Origin: Mactromeris polynyma
Taxonomy: Eukaryota; Mollusca; Bivalvia; Venerida; Mactridae
Direction: 5' to 3'
Assembly: GCA_032209605.1 (NCBI GenBank)
Contig: JASFXZ010000001.1
Span: forward strand, 26,416,619 to 26,480,618
Length of the DNA: 64,000 bases
Shown here one piece after another: positions 37,589-49,391 of this stretch (positions are counted from its first letter, which is position 1; the number at the start of each line of letters is the position of its first letter). The translations under genes were made by a program, and so were the position numbers. A model generated the notes under the pieces. The model saw nothing but the letters and a program-made list of their open reading frames with translations. It ran no database searches and was not told where the DNA came from.

Positions 37589-38159
37589 CTGAAAGTATGA
37601 AGAACAAATCAGCACTTAAATACAGTTGAATTAAAGTTTGATGGATAAGCTTTGATTTAGGTAATATTTGTATCTGTGTACTGTAACTCCTTCATAATTA
37701 TACAGACAGCTACCAGATAAATGCTCCATCAAACACCAACAATAGCATTTCCTGTCAGTGGTTCTCACTGTACTAAATGTAATCACTTCAATCCAACACA
37801 CACTCAGTGCATGACAACACTTCCTTTTTAATAATCTATGAAATATATTCCCATGGTAGTCATTAGAGAAAGCTATGGTGAATGATTGACAAATTATTAA
37901 TGGCGCTGAAACACTCATTTGTCAGGATGTAACGTGATAATCTGATTGAAATCCTGCAGTGAATAAGTAGTATAATATGGCAAAATTGGCAATATTCCAC
38001 TTGAAAGCTTCAATCATTAATGTACTGCAGATTAGTCATAATCCAATGAAATTACTATGTATCATCTAATGAAAGTAAGAATAAGTTCAATGTGATTGAT
38101 CTCAAAGAATCAATTGATCTCATAATAGTGACAGATCTCAAAATATTGACAAGATTCAA

Positions 38160-38480
38160 AACAATGACTGATTAAAGATTATTGACCAATCTCAAAACAA
38201 TAACTGATCTCAACCTATTGACCAATCTCCAAACAATAACTGATCTCAACCTATTGACCAATCTCAAAACAATAACTGATCTCAACCTATTGACCAATCT
38301 CAAAACAATAACTGGTCTCAACCTATAGAACAATCTCAAAATAATAACTGATCTCAACCTATTGACCAATCTCAAAACAATAACTGATCTCAGCCTATAG
38401 ACCAATCTCAAACTATTGACCAATTTCAAAACAATTACTGATCTCAGCCTATTGAACGATCTCAAAAAAATGACTGATCT
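38160..38480. repeat. 36-bp minisatellite, degenerate
   Basis: About eight units of caatctcaaaacaataactg atctcaacctattgac, with diverged half-units (gatctcaaaatattgac) scattered from 38050 to 38690. The half-unit similarity suggests the 36-bp unit arose from an 18-bp one. Confidence 0.9.
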
Positions 38481-38723
38481 CAGATATTGATTATTCTGAA
38501 CAAAATTGACAGATCTGTTTTTTTTATAAAAATATTTACGGACCTAAAGATATTGATTGATGACAGCAAAATATTGACTGATCTCAAAATATCATAGACC
38601 ATTTCTCAACATACTGGATAATTGCATGGACTGATCTGAAACATTGAGTGATCTCAAAATACTGATCTCAAAATATTGACTGAAATATTAATGATTTGTA
38701 GTGAAGTCAACGATTTGCTAAAC

Positions 38724-39030
38724 AAGAGGGCTGTGATTGCCTGATATTGCTCACCTGAGTACACTGCCATTTTGGCATATTACTAATGTAATACCATATG
38801 TTTGTGGAAAAGACCTTCAAGTTTTCACTTTTAAAATCTATATTTAGCTCCTGTGACCTACTTATGCAACAGACTGTAACCATTAATATGACTTTACAAG
38901 AGGACCACCTCAATCTTGGGAGGTTTGGTCAAAATCTATTCAGTGGTTTTGAATAAGATGTTGTATAAAGAAAATGTTGACAGACTACACATTATGGACA
39001 ATGACGTATGACTGACAGCCAAGGTAAGCT
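38724..39030. repeat. Dispersed intron repeat fragment
   Basis: It opens acaagagggctgtgattgcc tgatattgctcacctgag, continues tagctcctgtgacctactta tgcaacagac, and ends gactgacagccaaggtaagc. This is a short version of the 17583-18415 family. Confidence 0.65.
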
Positions 39031-39893
39031 AAAAAAAAAACTATGTTCAAAAGAAGCAATAATTATGATATCTCATTTGTATATACAATTCACCTAAGCT
39101 CCATTGTGATGAAATCATTAGGCTCATACGAATCAATCTCAGAATTTGCTTCAAGGAAACACAGTATTCTTGCTTTAACTAATTCCCTTCTAAAACACCG
39201 TATATTTTTTTAAATAACCCATAGCAAAAAATAACCCCATGCATTATAATATAGAATGGTATTGTGTCGCACATGTCAGCAAAAACATGTGATTTCATCA
39301 TAAAATACATTTATTTAAAGAGAGCAAAATTTGGGTTCCGTTTCATACATACAATAAATATTTATAAGTTTCAAACCACATCATTTATTCAAAATATGGG
39401 GTGTGCATTCTAAGATAGATACTTTATATGGATAAGTACGGTACCTTTACCATCTGGAAGAGACTCCTTTTAATAAATATTTCATTTTCCTATGCTTAAT
39501 AAACATTCTGTAAAACATAATCAAAACATTCTCATAAGTACTTAACAATTGTTTATGTTTCCATGGCAACCAATACAGAATAGTGCTATATGTTAGAACT
39601 CCTCACTTTTAAGAAAATAAATCAACCTGTATATGCCATAGCTGTATATACATTCCAATGAAGGGTTTGCTTGATATATTTAAGATAATTTAACTGAGTA
39701 TTGGTGAAGAAGCAGTTACAACAGTTTTGCACCAACTCCACACAAACTATGATTGTCAGGATCACTTGAGTGATATTCCTCCAATGCTTCTACTTAGTAC
39801 AATAAATTGTGTACTGATGCCACAAACATGGTTTTAATGGAGAGGATGCATACAGTCTTCTTAAACAGTTGTAGTACATAATCAGTTACTATC

Positions 39894-41487
39894 AGTCTAT
39901 GCGAAAGACCGTCGGACCTCGGACTTGACCGACAAAATTTGAAGAGGTCCGATAAAATTTACAATTTCACTGGCCCTCCTGGCCGGTGGATTATTTCATA
40001 ATATTTGGGAACAAAAATAGCCATAACTTGAGTGGAACTATCTTCAACGATTTTCATTGGTTTAGAACAAATTATATGAAGTAAACGTGTTTTAAAACAT
40101 GTACATGTGGATCGTTAAGATGTAAAAACAACGTATCAACAATCGTACATGAATGCGCATGCGTATTTGAGGAAGACAAAAACGAAAGTAACAGGCGCAT
40201 TCAGAAATTCGAACTGACCGTACGAAGCACCAATTTCCGAAACTAATTGACAGGTATAATCATTTGTCAGCTAAATTGCACCGAATGTTTACAAATCAAA
40301 CCTGTACCAATTCCTATTGAATCTCTGAGAGTGTCTATGTCAATAATGTATTACTACGCAGCACATGGTGCGAGTTATTCTGTCGCGAAGTAGTCCGTGT
40401 AACAAATAAGTTGTTGTGATATTTTACGTTGGAATATCATATATTTATTCAAAATACATACGTAAAATTTTGAATTTATGTAAATAAAACCAAAATATGT
40501 GCAAAAATAGCCATATGCACAATTAAAAAACATCGTACTTACGGTACGAAAACATTCGAGTACGAAATGTCACGACAATTTCACTTTCGTTTTAACAACA
40601 ATGTCGAGCATGATTCTGTCGAGAGAGGAAGTTTAATCACCTCAAAACAGCTAGATATCATCAAAAATGCGCTGAAATAATTTCAAACGCTTAAATATCT
40701 TATTTGTAACTGAAATTGCAATCAAAATGTCAAGTCAATATAAATGTCCATTTGTGAACTGCACTCGCCCAGTCTATCAGTATCTGTTAGTAAAACAGTT
40801 TTTATCGGTTGATACTTGTTTTTTATGTTTGCATAATTATATATAATTTTCTAGTTACTTATTTGTTAGTGTTTTATGAATGTGTTTTTAAATAACTCCT
40901 GTATGGAAGATGTGTTCAAGTTTGGAATCTGTCAAACAACCAGTAGTTGAACTTAATGCATAAATAAATGATTTCATATTTATAAATGACTGAATCTTTT
41001 GACAATATTCATGTCGCTATCTAGGAGATACACATACCATTCTACATTTATATTATGGGTTGTTCTAAAATGACCCATTCAATGTAATGTTAAGAAAACT
41101 ACATTGTCATAGTTTACATTGGTGGTAAATATTTTTAGCTACTGAAACTAGGCAAAGCATCAGATTTACTTCCCGATCAGTGATTTTGAATAGATCTCAT
41201 AATTATAATTTAAGAATACAGGTAGTTATAAACTTTATACATTATGTCAAAATGCATAAATGGAAATGCAGACCATCTTGTGTTACCATTTTACACATTG
41301 ACCTTATTAAACTTTAAGTTTAACCAATTTCAGCTTAATAGAATAGTAATTTAATAGTTATTTAGTATACTTGACGATTTTGGTCATTATCAATTTCTGG
41401 GCCAGTAATATTCTGTCCGGGCCAGTAATACTTTCAAGTTTACCAGTCCTCCGGTCCAGTAATATGTCCGCGTCTTTCGCATAGACT
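39894..41487. mobile_element. DNA transposon-like element with 9-bp target duplication
   Basis: CAGTCTATGCGAAAGAC at 39893-39909 is perfectly inverted at 41472-41488. GTTACTATC immediately precedes the left AGTCTATG end and follows the right end (41488-41496), a 9-bp direct duplication. A 9-bp duplication fits Mutator-like elements, although the first and last base are ambiguous. Subterminal text (cactggccctcctggccgg at left, gtccgggccagtaatac and caccgg-like words at right) extends the inverted similarity. The element is about 1.6 kb and has no long open frame. A 39-codon frame at 40727-40846 is the only notable one. Confidence 0.8.
40727..40846 (+). other. 39-codon open frame inside the 1.6-kb element
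   Basis: ATG to TAA. The product starts MSSQYKCPFVNCTRPVYQYL and has a C-x4-C pair. It is too short to identify; it could be the first exon of a transposase or captured gene (a gtaaaa donor-like site follows CTGTTA), or chance. It is recorded because it is the only frame in the element that begins with a plausible ATG context (caaaatgt). Confidence 0.2.
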
Positions 41488-41742
41488 GTTACTATCAGTT
41501 ACAAATGTCCAACACATTGGTTTTGTGGGATTTATTGCTACTTTGACATTCTGCAGTTATGTACTGCAGTCAGATGACCTAACCTGTTTCCCTGGAATTA
41601 ATTATCAACTATCACAAACTTGCTCTTTCTGAAGCAGCTGACAAAACTTCTCCAAATAAACCAGAAGAAGAGCACAAATGACCATAGCAAAATGTCAGGG
41701 AAGGACATGCCCTACATGGTTATTGATCTGATACTACCTGGT

Positions 41743-41788
41743 GTTAGCCCAGGGCTCCACCCACTGAACTAACAGAGCGGGCTTGTTC
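41743..41788 (-). mobile_element. tRNA-like SINE head fragment
   Basis: Minus strand ctgttagttcagtgggtgga gccctgggctaacaccagg contains an A box (TTAGTTCAGTGG) and an anticodon-arm-like CCTGG...CCAGG hairpin. No B box follows. The first unit of the 56-bp array begins inside it: the sequence gcgggcttgttcc is the array unit start with one change. Confidence 0.5.
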
Positions 41789-42664
41789 CAACACAACAAC
41801 TGTTATCTTGTAAATGTTTTAATACTAATTAAGCAGGCTTGTTCCAACACAACAACTGTTATCTTGTAAATGTTTTAATACTAATTAAGCAGGCTTGTTC
41901 CAACACAACAACTGTTATCTTGTAAATGTTTTAATACTAATTAAGCAGGCTTGTTCCAACACAACAACTGTTATCTTGTAAATGTTTTAATACTAATTAA
42001 GCAGGCTTGTTCCAACACAACAACTGTTATCTTGCAAATGTTTTAATATTAAGCAGGCTTGTTCCAACACAACAAATGTTATCTTGCAAATGTTTTAATA
42101 CTAAGCAGGCTTGTTCCAACACAACAAATGTTATCTTGCAAATGTTTTAATACTAAGCAGGCTTGTTCCAACACAACAAATGTTATCTTGCAAATGTTTT
42201 AATATTAAGCAGGCTTGTTCCAACACAACAAATGTTATCTTGCAAATGTTTTAATACTAAGCAGGCTTGTTCCAACACAACAAATGTTATCTTGCAAATG
42301 TTTTAATATTAAGCAGGCTTGTTCCAACACAACAAATGTTATCTTGCAAATGTTTTAATACTAAGCAGGCTTGTTCCAACACAACAAATGTTATCTTGCA
42401 AATGTTTTAATACCAAGCAGGCTTGTTCCAACACAACAACTGTTATCTTGCAAATGTTTTAATATTAAGCAGGCTTGTTCCAACACAACAAATGTTATCT
42501 TGCAAATGTTTTAATACCAAGCAGGCTTGTTCCAACACAACAACTGTTATCTTGCAAATGTTTTAATACTAAGCAGGCTTGTTCCAACACAACAACTGTT
42601 ATCTTGCAAATGTTTTAATACTAAGCAGGCTTGTTCCAACACAACAACATCTTGCAAATGTTTT
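41777..42664. repeat. 56/52-bp minisatellite
   Basis: Five 56-bp units (gcaggcttgttccaacacaa, caactgttatcttgtaaatg, ttttaatactaattaa) followed by about twelve 52-bp units that lack four bases at the end (actaa/attaa) and have gcaaat for gtaaat. The two length classes are segregated, not mixed. It sits in the intron between NHE exons 2 and 3. Confidence 0.96.
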
Positions 42665-43121
42665 AAAAAGATGACTGAATTTAGATGATTTTCGGTAAAA
42701 TCACCACAGGGAGTACAAATGTACAAACACACAATCACTGCATTAGTTTCATTCTAATACAATTGTATACAACACTCGACATTCTTGCAATCACTTAGGC
42801 AATGTTACCATACAATGTAATCACATTAACACAGAACGCTGCGGTGACTTAGGCAGGCCTTGTAGTCACTCTCACCAATCAGATGAATCCTACCAGTTCC
42901 CAGGAGGTTATTAGATTATTCCAGTGTACAAAGTCACATGAGAGCAATTCTTTTATCTGGAGGTAGCAGTGTAATTGTCAGAATAAGTGCATTTTGGTGT
43001 GTCTATATCTTGTCCTTTTTATAGGCATTATATAAACTGAGTATGCTGACATTTTAAATTCAATAAAAATCACCTAAATTGTTTGAGAAAATAAAAATAA
43101 AAAAATTAATTCAATTCTGGT

Positions 43122-43445
43122 ATATGCCAGAAACCAGAAATGCAACAAGGGCTATACAAATGCCAGAAACCAGAAATGCAACAAGGGCTATACAAATGCC
43201 AGAAACCAGAAATGCAACAAGGGCTATACAAATGCCAGAAACCAGAAATGCAACAAGGGCTATACAAATGCCAGAAACCAGAAATGCAACAAGGGCTATA
43301 CAAATGCCAGAAACCAGAAATGCAACAAGGGCTATACAAATGCCAGAAACCAGAAATGCAACAAGGGCTATACAAATGTCAGAAACCAGAAATGCAACAA
43401 GGGCTATACAAATGCCAGAAACCAGAAATGCAACAAGGGCTATAT
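43122..43445. repeat. 36-bp minisatellite (ccagaaaccag family)
   Basis: Nine nearly identical units: tgccagaaaccagaaatgca acaagggctatacaaa. All forward frames and one reverse frame are open through the array because the period is divisible by three. The core ccagaaaccag is shared with the next array. Confidence 0.97.
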
Positions 43446-43565
43446 ACAGACGTCTGAAACAAACAATACTGTAAATCTTTCCTATGTTGAGAATACAAAA
43501 TGTATAAGATTGATGGAAATGGTTTTACTAAAACGCTGCCGAATAATGACTGTTGCTAACATAAA

Positions 43566-43880
43566 CTAGAAATGAGTCACAGACACTGATGCCCCTGCTT
43601 TGTGATATGTGCCACATAAATATTTAAGATATTTCTTTGGTAATATACAAATATATTTTAGACATAGACAATATACCCGGAAACAAAAATTATGTTTTTA
43701 GTAACAGTGACTTTCACCTTGGACATGAGAGGCTGGGTGTTGTGTGTGACACATTGTCTTGTTATGGTGATCACATGTGCCAGGTAAATTTGAAATCAAT
43801 CCAAGCATAATGAAGTTATAATCCGGACAAGAAAATTATATATTTGATAACAGTGATCTTGACCTTGAACCAAGGAGGCT
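43566..43880. repeat. Dispersed intron repeat fragment
   Basis: It opens gagtcacagacactgatgcc and includes ttttagtaacagtgactttc and gtgatcttgaccttgaacc, the same modules as 12840-12900 and 46170-46745. It ends at the start of the 46-bp array. Confidence 0.6.
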
Positions 43881-43883
43881 CCA

Positions 43884-44520
43884 GTGTACTAGTACCATGC
43901 CATACTGAGGCCAGAAACCAGCAATGTACATGTACTAGTAACATGCCATACTGAGGCCAGAAACCAGCAATGTGCATGTACTAGTAACATGTCATACTGA
44001 GGCCAGAAACCAGCAATGTACATGTACTAGTAACATGCCATACTGAGGCCAGAAACCAGCAATGTGCATGTACTAGTAACATGCCATACTGAGGCCAGAA
44101 ACCAGCAATGTACATGTACTAGTAGCATGCCGTACTGAGGCCAGAAACCAGCAATGTACATGTACTAGTACCATGCCATACTGAGGCCAGAAACCAGCAA
44201 TGTATGTGTACTAGTAACATGCCATACTGAGGCCAGAAACCAGCAATGTACATGTACTAGTAACATGCCATACTGAGGCCAGAAACCAGCAATGTACATG
44301 TACTAGTACCATGCCGTACTGAGGCCAGAAACCAGCAATGTGCATGTACTAGTAACATGCCGTACTGAGGCCAGAAACCAGCAATGTGCATGTACTAGTA
44401 ACATGCCATACTGAGGCCAGAAACCAGCAATGTACATGTACTAGTAACATGCCATACTGAGGCCAGAAACCAGCAATGTACATGTACTAGTAACATGCCG
44501 TACTGAGGCCAGAAACCAGC
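43884..44520. repeat. 46-bp minisatellite (ccagaaaccag family)
   Basis: About 14 units: gtactagtaacatgccatac, tgaggccagaaaccagcaat, gtacat. Variants are taccat/taacat, ccgtac/ccatac and gtgcat/gtacat. It shares the core ccagaaaccag(a/c)aatg with the array 440 bp to its left. Confidence 0.97.
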
Positions 44521-44763
44521 TCCCATTTGTCCCAAATTGATGAGTGAATTTCAATTTCAGTGATACTTTTAATGAGAAATGGATAACGCAATAATAAAAC
44601 AATGCAAATAGTAATTTTATTCATATTGACTAGAATGAAACACCTATGTATTGATATAAAGTTATGAACTGATGCTACATTATTACTTTAACTTACTTAG
44701 ACAATGTCTTCCAATCTCATTACTGTGCATCCCTTCAGATAGTATGGACACTTATTAGATACA

Positions 44764-44982
44764 TTGTGTAAAACACTTGTAAACAAAGAGTCTTCCGAGA
44801 TGCACAAACGCTTGAAAACAATTGAGCAAAAGATATTAAATTACGAGAAGGCACAAACTTTGCAAACTGCGAACCAGCGCGATATTCTCTCGCATTTATG
44901 TATTTTCAATGAGATTTATAGCGAGAAAACGCAAAATCCCTTGCTAGAATTATTCCTGCATACTGAGGCCAGAAACCAGTAA
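44764..44982 (+). pseudogene. Unidentified 72-codon open frame, possible element remnant
   Basis: The product MCKTLVNKESSEMHKRLKTI continues charged and helix-like (EQKILNYEKAQTLQTAN), with composition more protein-like than the surroundings. It ends inside a lone copy of the ccagaaaccag repeat. I recognise no family. It might be a fragment of a retroelement ORF1 or a chance frame; it has no splice or promoter support and is on the strand opposite the NHE gene. Confidence 0.25.
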
Positions 44983-44990
44983 TGCAACAA
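44959..44990. repeat. Lone hybrid copy of the ccagaaaccag repeat
   Basis: catactgaggccagaaacca gtaatgcaacaa. The first two-thirds match the 46-bp array and the last third (atgcaacaa) matches the 36-bp array. It may be the ancestral single-copy sequence from which both arrays grew. Confidence 0.7.
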
Positions 44991-45194
44991 TAATAGTTGG
45001 GCACAGAACCTGTAAGAGAACAAAGCATTTACAAGCTTGAAACAAAGCAAATGACAAAGAATTTACATGTACAAAGTTATCATCATATTACACACAGGAG
45101 ACTAAATTGTCAGACAACCACACAGCAGAGATTACAACCCACACATCAACTTTTATCAGAATTATTCATAACAACATAATGAAATATTCAAATA

Positions 45195-45960
45195 CTGCCT
45201 CCAAGGCCTTTATTGTAAAACACTCACCTGAGCGCCTCAAATGTTTAGTACTTTGGTTCTGTGCCAAAGGGTTCAAAATTTCATTGAAGTAAAGATTCTA
45301 AATAAGTTACCAAAAATTAAGATTTTAAGCATGTTGAGAATATCATCATAATGTACACATATTGGGAAAGTGACCCGCCCTGCTGGCAGCCATGTTTTAG
45401 TGAATCACACAATTGAACAACATTGGTAGAAGATCACCTATTGAACATTCAGATAAAATTATAATGAAATTGGGCTCGTAGTTTTTGACAAGAAGATTTT
45501 TGAAGTTTCACCTATAATACATAATATGAAAAGTGGCTCCCGCCCATGGCGGCCATGTTTTTTTAAGAATCTAAATGATTTGAACAATCTTGGAAGAGGG
45601 TCATCCAAGGACCTACTGTGTGAAGTTACATGTATATCTAATTGGGCCTGCAGTTTTTAAAAATATTTGTTTAAAGTTTGACTATATATACAAGGTTTTA
45701 CTATAATTTCACATAGTCACCTAGTTTTGACCCCAGATGACCCAGTTTCGAACTTGGTCTAGATTTCATTGAGACAAACATTCGGACCATGTTTCTTATA
45801 AATCAAGTCAAAATGTGACCTCTGGAGTGTTAACTAGGTTTTACTATAATTTGACCTAGTTTTTGACCCCAGTTGACCTAGTCTCGAACTTGGCCTAGAT
45901 TTCATTTAGACCAACATTCTGACCATGTCTCATATAAATCAAGTAAACAAGAAATGGACA
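45195..45960. repeat. Dispersed bivalve-type intron repeats
   Basis: 45195-45690 has cactcacctgagcgcctcaa and two units with ggcagccatgtttt and ggcggccatgttttttt, as in 31680-32275. 45690-45960 has tgaccccagatgacccagtt tcgaacttggtctagatttc modules as in 36660-37400. Two different repeat families are joined here. Confidence 0.65.
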
Positions 45961-46169
45961 ATGCCCACAAACCAGGTTTTAAACGTAGTTATTTGTAACC
46001 AAGGCTCAATTTTTATAATGAATACATGATGATAATTAATGCTGCAAAGGTGCCATAGGAGATACATGCATACACACACTCACACTTAGATATATTATAT
46101 ATATATGCAACAACTATACACCAAGTTTGATGTCAATACACCAGCGCATAGCGAAGATATTAAAGCGGA

Positions 46170-46745
46170 AACTGATTTTTAAATTTTAAGTGACCTTGAC
46201 CTTTGGCGGACCAAACCCAAAAGCAATCCCAAGCGAGCTGTCCACATGTTCTTACTATTCACCAAGTTTGGTTACAATATGATCAACGGAATTCAAGTTA
46301 TTCGCCGGAAACCAAATTGCTATTTTTAGTAATGGTGACCTTGACCTTAAACGGAACAAGTCCAAAAGCAATCCCAAGCGAGCACTCCACATGTTCTAAC
46401 TATACACCAAATTTCAGGATAATATGATCAACGAAACTAAAGTTATTCGCCGGAAACCAAATTTCTATTTTTAGTAACGGTGACCTTCACCTTTGGCAGA
46501 CCGAACCCAAAAGCAATCCCAAGCGAGCTCTCCACATGTTCTTATTATACACAAAGTTTGCTGTCAATAGGACCAACGAAACTCAAGTTATTTGCCGAAA
46601 ACCAAATTTCTATTTTTAGTAACAGTGACCTTGACCTTTGGCAGAAGAAACCCAAAAGCAATCCCAAGCGAGTTCTCCAGATGTTCTTACTTCACACCCA
46701 GTTTGGTTTTACAATATAATCAACGGAACTCAAGTTATTCACATG
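46170..46745. repeat. 145-bp tandem unit, four copies, carrying TGACCTTGACCT
   Basis: Four diverged units at 145, 145 and 144-bp spacing, each containing ccaaatttctatttttagta, gtgaccttgacctttggc, cccaaaagcaatcccaagcg and agct(c/g)tccacatgttctta, and ending ctcaagttattcgccggaaa. The TGACCTTGACCT motif starts at 46191, 46336, 46481 (TTCACCT variant) and 46625. Confidence 0.85.
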
Positions 46746-46796
46746 AATAGGTTAGGGTGCATTCTGTAAGTAATGTAGCTAAAGAAGATATCCTAC

Positions 46797-46952
46797 CAAT
46801 TTTACTCAATCCAGCAAATATAACAACAATGCCAAACACAAGAGGTGTCTTCACATGCTCAAAGTTAAGTTCTGCAACATGTATCCTATCATTGCCATGG
46901 TGACCATCATCTTCATCATCATCATTGTGACCTTCACTGGAGTGATTGGTAG
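46797..46952 (-). CDS. SLC9A-like: Na+/H+ exchanger exon 2 (acidic loop and first helix)
   Basis: 156 nt, acceptor ttctatttatag, donor AAAATTG|gtagga. It completes residue 46 and encodes residues 47-97, with Gly98 split to exon 3. The first part, TNHSSEGHNDDDEDDGHHGN, is a His/Asp-rich extracellular stretch with an NHS glycosylation sequon. The second part, FEHVKTPLVFGIVVIFAGLS KI, matches the NHE F.W.HV..P.......L.A.L.KIGF segment and forms the first conserved membrane helix. The acidic run corresponds to a gat/gaa microsatellite-like tract at about 46902-46925. Confidence 0.94.
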
Positions 46953-49390
46953 CTATAAATAGAACACAAATTACATGTTAAACACAGAATTTAGATGAAT
47001 TTACACAAATACACCCAAAAGTACTGTCAACTGAAGTGTAATTTTAGAAGAGTAGGATGCAATACACATAGTTCATACAGAAATTCTTGAAAATAATTCA
47101 AGTACTTTTCAAGGACTTTTCAAGGACTTTCCCCCCATTTTCAAGGATTAAAAATATGATATATTCGGATTAGAGAAGAAAGTATCAAGTGCATCTTTCT
47201 AAGTTTATCCCGCCGAGATGACCATCGCTGCAGCACGGTATTAAACACAGCACGAGAATTACTTTAATAGGGCATAAATTCTATTGACTACCATACCGTA
47301 TTACCATACTATTGTCTACTCAGCGGAAGGCCCTGTCGAAAGTAGCCCTGTCATTTTTCACACCTTTTCATCATTGTTGGTATGTTTGTCCTTTTTTTAT
47401 TGGCAGCAGAAGCATTTAAGGGCAATTTTCAAATTAAAGTACTTTTCAAGGAGTTTTTGGCTGTTACAAATTCAAGTACTTTTCAAGATGTAGGCATCAA
47501 ATTTCAAGGACTTCTCAAGATGTAGGCATCAAACTCAAGGACTTTTCAAGACCGTGTGAACCCTGATACAATTGTTACCCAGTTCTGAAGATGTAACAAT
47601 AGTTTTCATCAAACCTAGGTTATTGCAATTAGTGATAGAAATTAACAAATAACCTCTTCGTTTGGCATCCTTTATACATGTACAGTCAGGTAAACTAGAC
47701 AAAGTAGTTCTAAGTTCCAGTATGCCTGCATTGAAATTTTCCATTTTTACAAGGTTAATGCATATTTATAGATGCATGTAACAAAATGAGTGAATAATGT
47801 ATGAAAATATTATATTAACTATGCATAAAGAGATATGGTTAATCAAAAACAGCCCATTGTCTGATATCTACATTTGTTTAACCAATAAAATAATGTGCTG
47901 TAGAGTTTGCTTTTTATTTAGAAATTGGTTAAATTCTGACTACCATTGATATAATGTTACATGCAACATCATTGGTCAGCAGTTGTCTCATAAATATTTA
48001 TGAACAAGAGTGCTGACTATTAAAAATTAGGTTATGATTGGACAAATGCTTCTAAAGTTATTAATAGGACAAGACAAATTTAAGGTAATTTCTATAATCA
48101 AAGGGCGATAACTCCCGAGTGACTCCAGCGATATGGCTAGTTATTGAACTTCCCGACACTTACTGAATGCCACTTGCCTGTACGCCGCAGGAACAGGTAC
48201 ATAATACAGTAGCACCATGGGATAAACAGTGAAGGCAGATATAGTCCTTATCAGATAAAAACATTATTTCTTGACTCGATCAGATCTCGATTACTGTCAG
48301 ATACCTACACATAGTGTGCAAACTTTCATTTAAGAAAATCAATCCTTGCATTTTATCATCACACAAATAAGCAAATCAATTTTCACATTTATCACAATTA
48401 AGTTTCCTATTGATCACAATTTTCACATTTAACATCAGGCATTGTGCAAAACATTTACTGTAATAATCATGACATATTGTATGTCTTTCAAGGGACTTGG
48501 GTGGACCGATGTTGACAGTACACCCACTGCAGAACAATGCACCTTTGGATTCCACACATTTTGGTCGTTTTTGAGAGTATAACTAGACAGTGAAGTCTTA
48601 CTAAATGTAAACTTAGTTTGCTATTGAAAAGAGGTTGTAAGTAGCCTCACTCTAATTTGGAGGAAGGGGGTTGCAGCCTTCGGCAGGGGGAATTTCATGC
48701 AAACTGTTGGGAATTTTTCAACATATTTCTGGTCAAGGTCAAACCAGAGTAGACATACAGTTGCACTTATCGGTAAACAAAACAAGAAAATGTATCAGAT
48801 TTTACGTCTGCTCATCAGAAAATCATATTTTCTAGTTAAAATAGAACTTATCCATTTATTGTGGCTCCGACAGGGAAAATTGAATTTGAATTTGGGGATA
48901 AAATATTGCATTTTGATTGGGGAATGGGGCCCATATTGGCCCAGATAACGGAGGTCCGAGGACCCTGGTTATTGCTCAAGACAGGGCCAATATGGACTCT
49001 ACACTAAAAAGAATTGTAAAAAGCCACTTTTCATATGATCATCAGACATGGTGTTTAACTGTAAACTTGATGGATGCACTAATACTACAAGAAGTTGTCG
49101 TGTAATTACAAAGCATTATGGGTCATCAATAATGTAAAAATGCAAAATAGTCTAAGGCAGCAATAAAGTTGTGTCTGCTTCACATTAACCAACTGAGCAT
49201 CACCTGCTTCAACATTTCCCGTTCAATTTGATAAAATTATTGATCCTGAAATTAACAAATTCTAAGAAACGAAGTGTTTTACAGTGACACACTGCATAGG
49301 CATCAAAGGGCATATGCAACATTACTGAGGATGATGTCCTTCTTGGAAAACCAAAGATATCAGTTTTTGCCCTTTGTCTTACACTGTTCT
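46953..49390. other. Intron with minor repeats
   Basis: At 47095-47550 the phrase ttcaaggacttttcaag recurs at least six times in two groups, a decayed simple repeat. 48030-48150 carries ggacaagacaaatttaaggt and agggcgataactcccgagtg, the family found at 52500 and 56280. The rest is unremarkable. The frame at 48697-48948 has no supporting signal. Confidence 0.5.
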
Positions 49391-49391
49391 T

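Noticed and set aside
43079..43474. 131-codon frame of MPETRNATRAIQ repeats
   Set aside because: Pure translation of the 36-bp minisatellite; the other frames and the reverse strand are also open.
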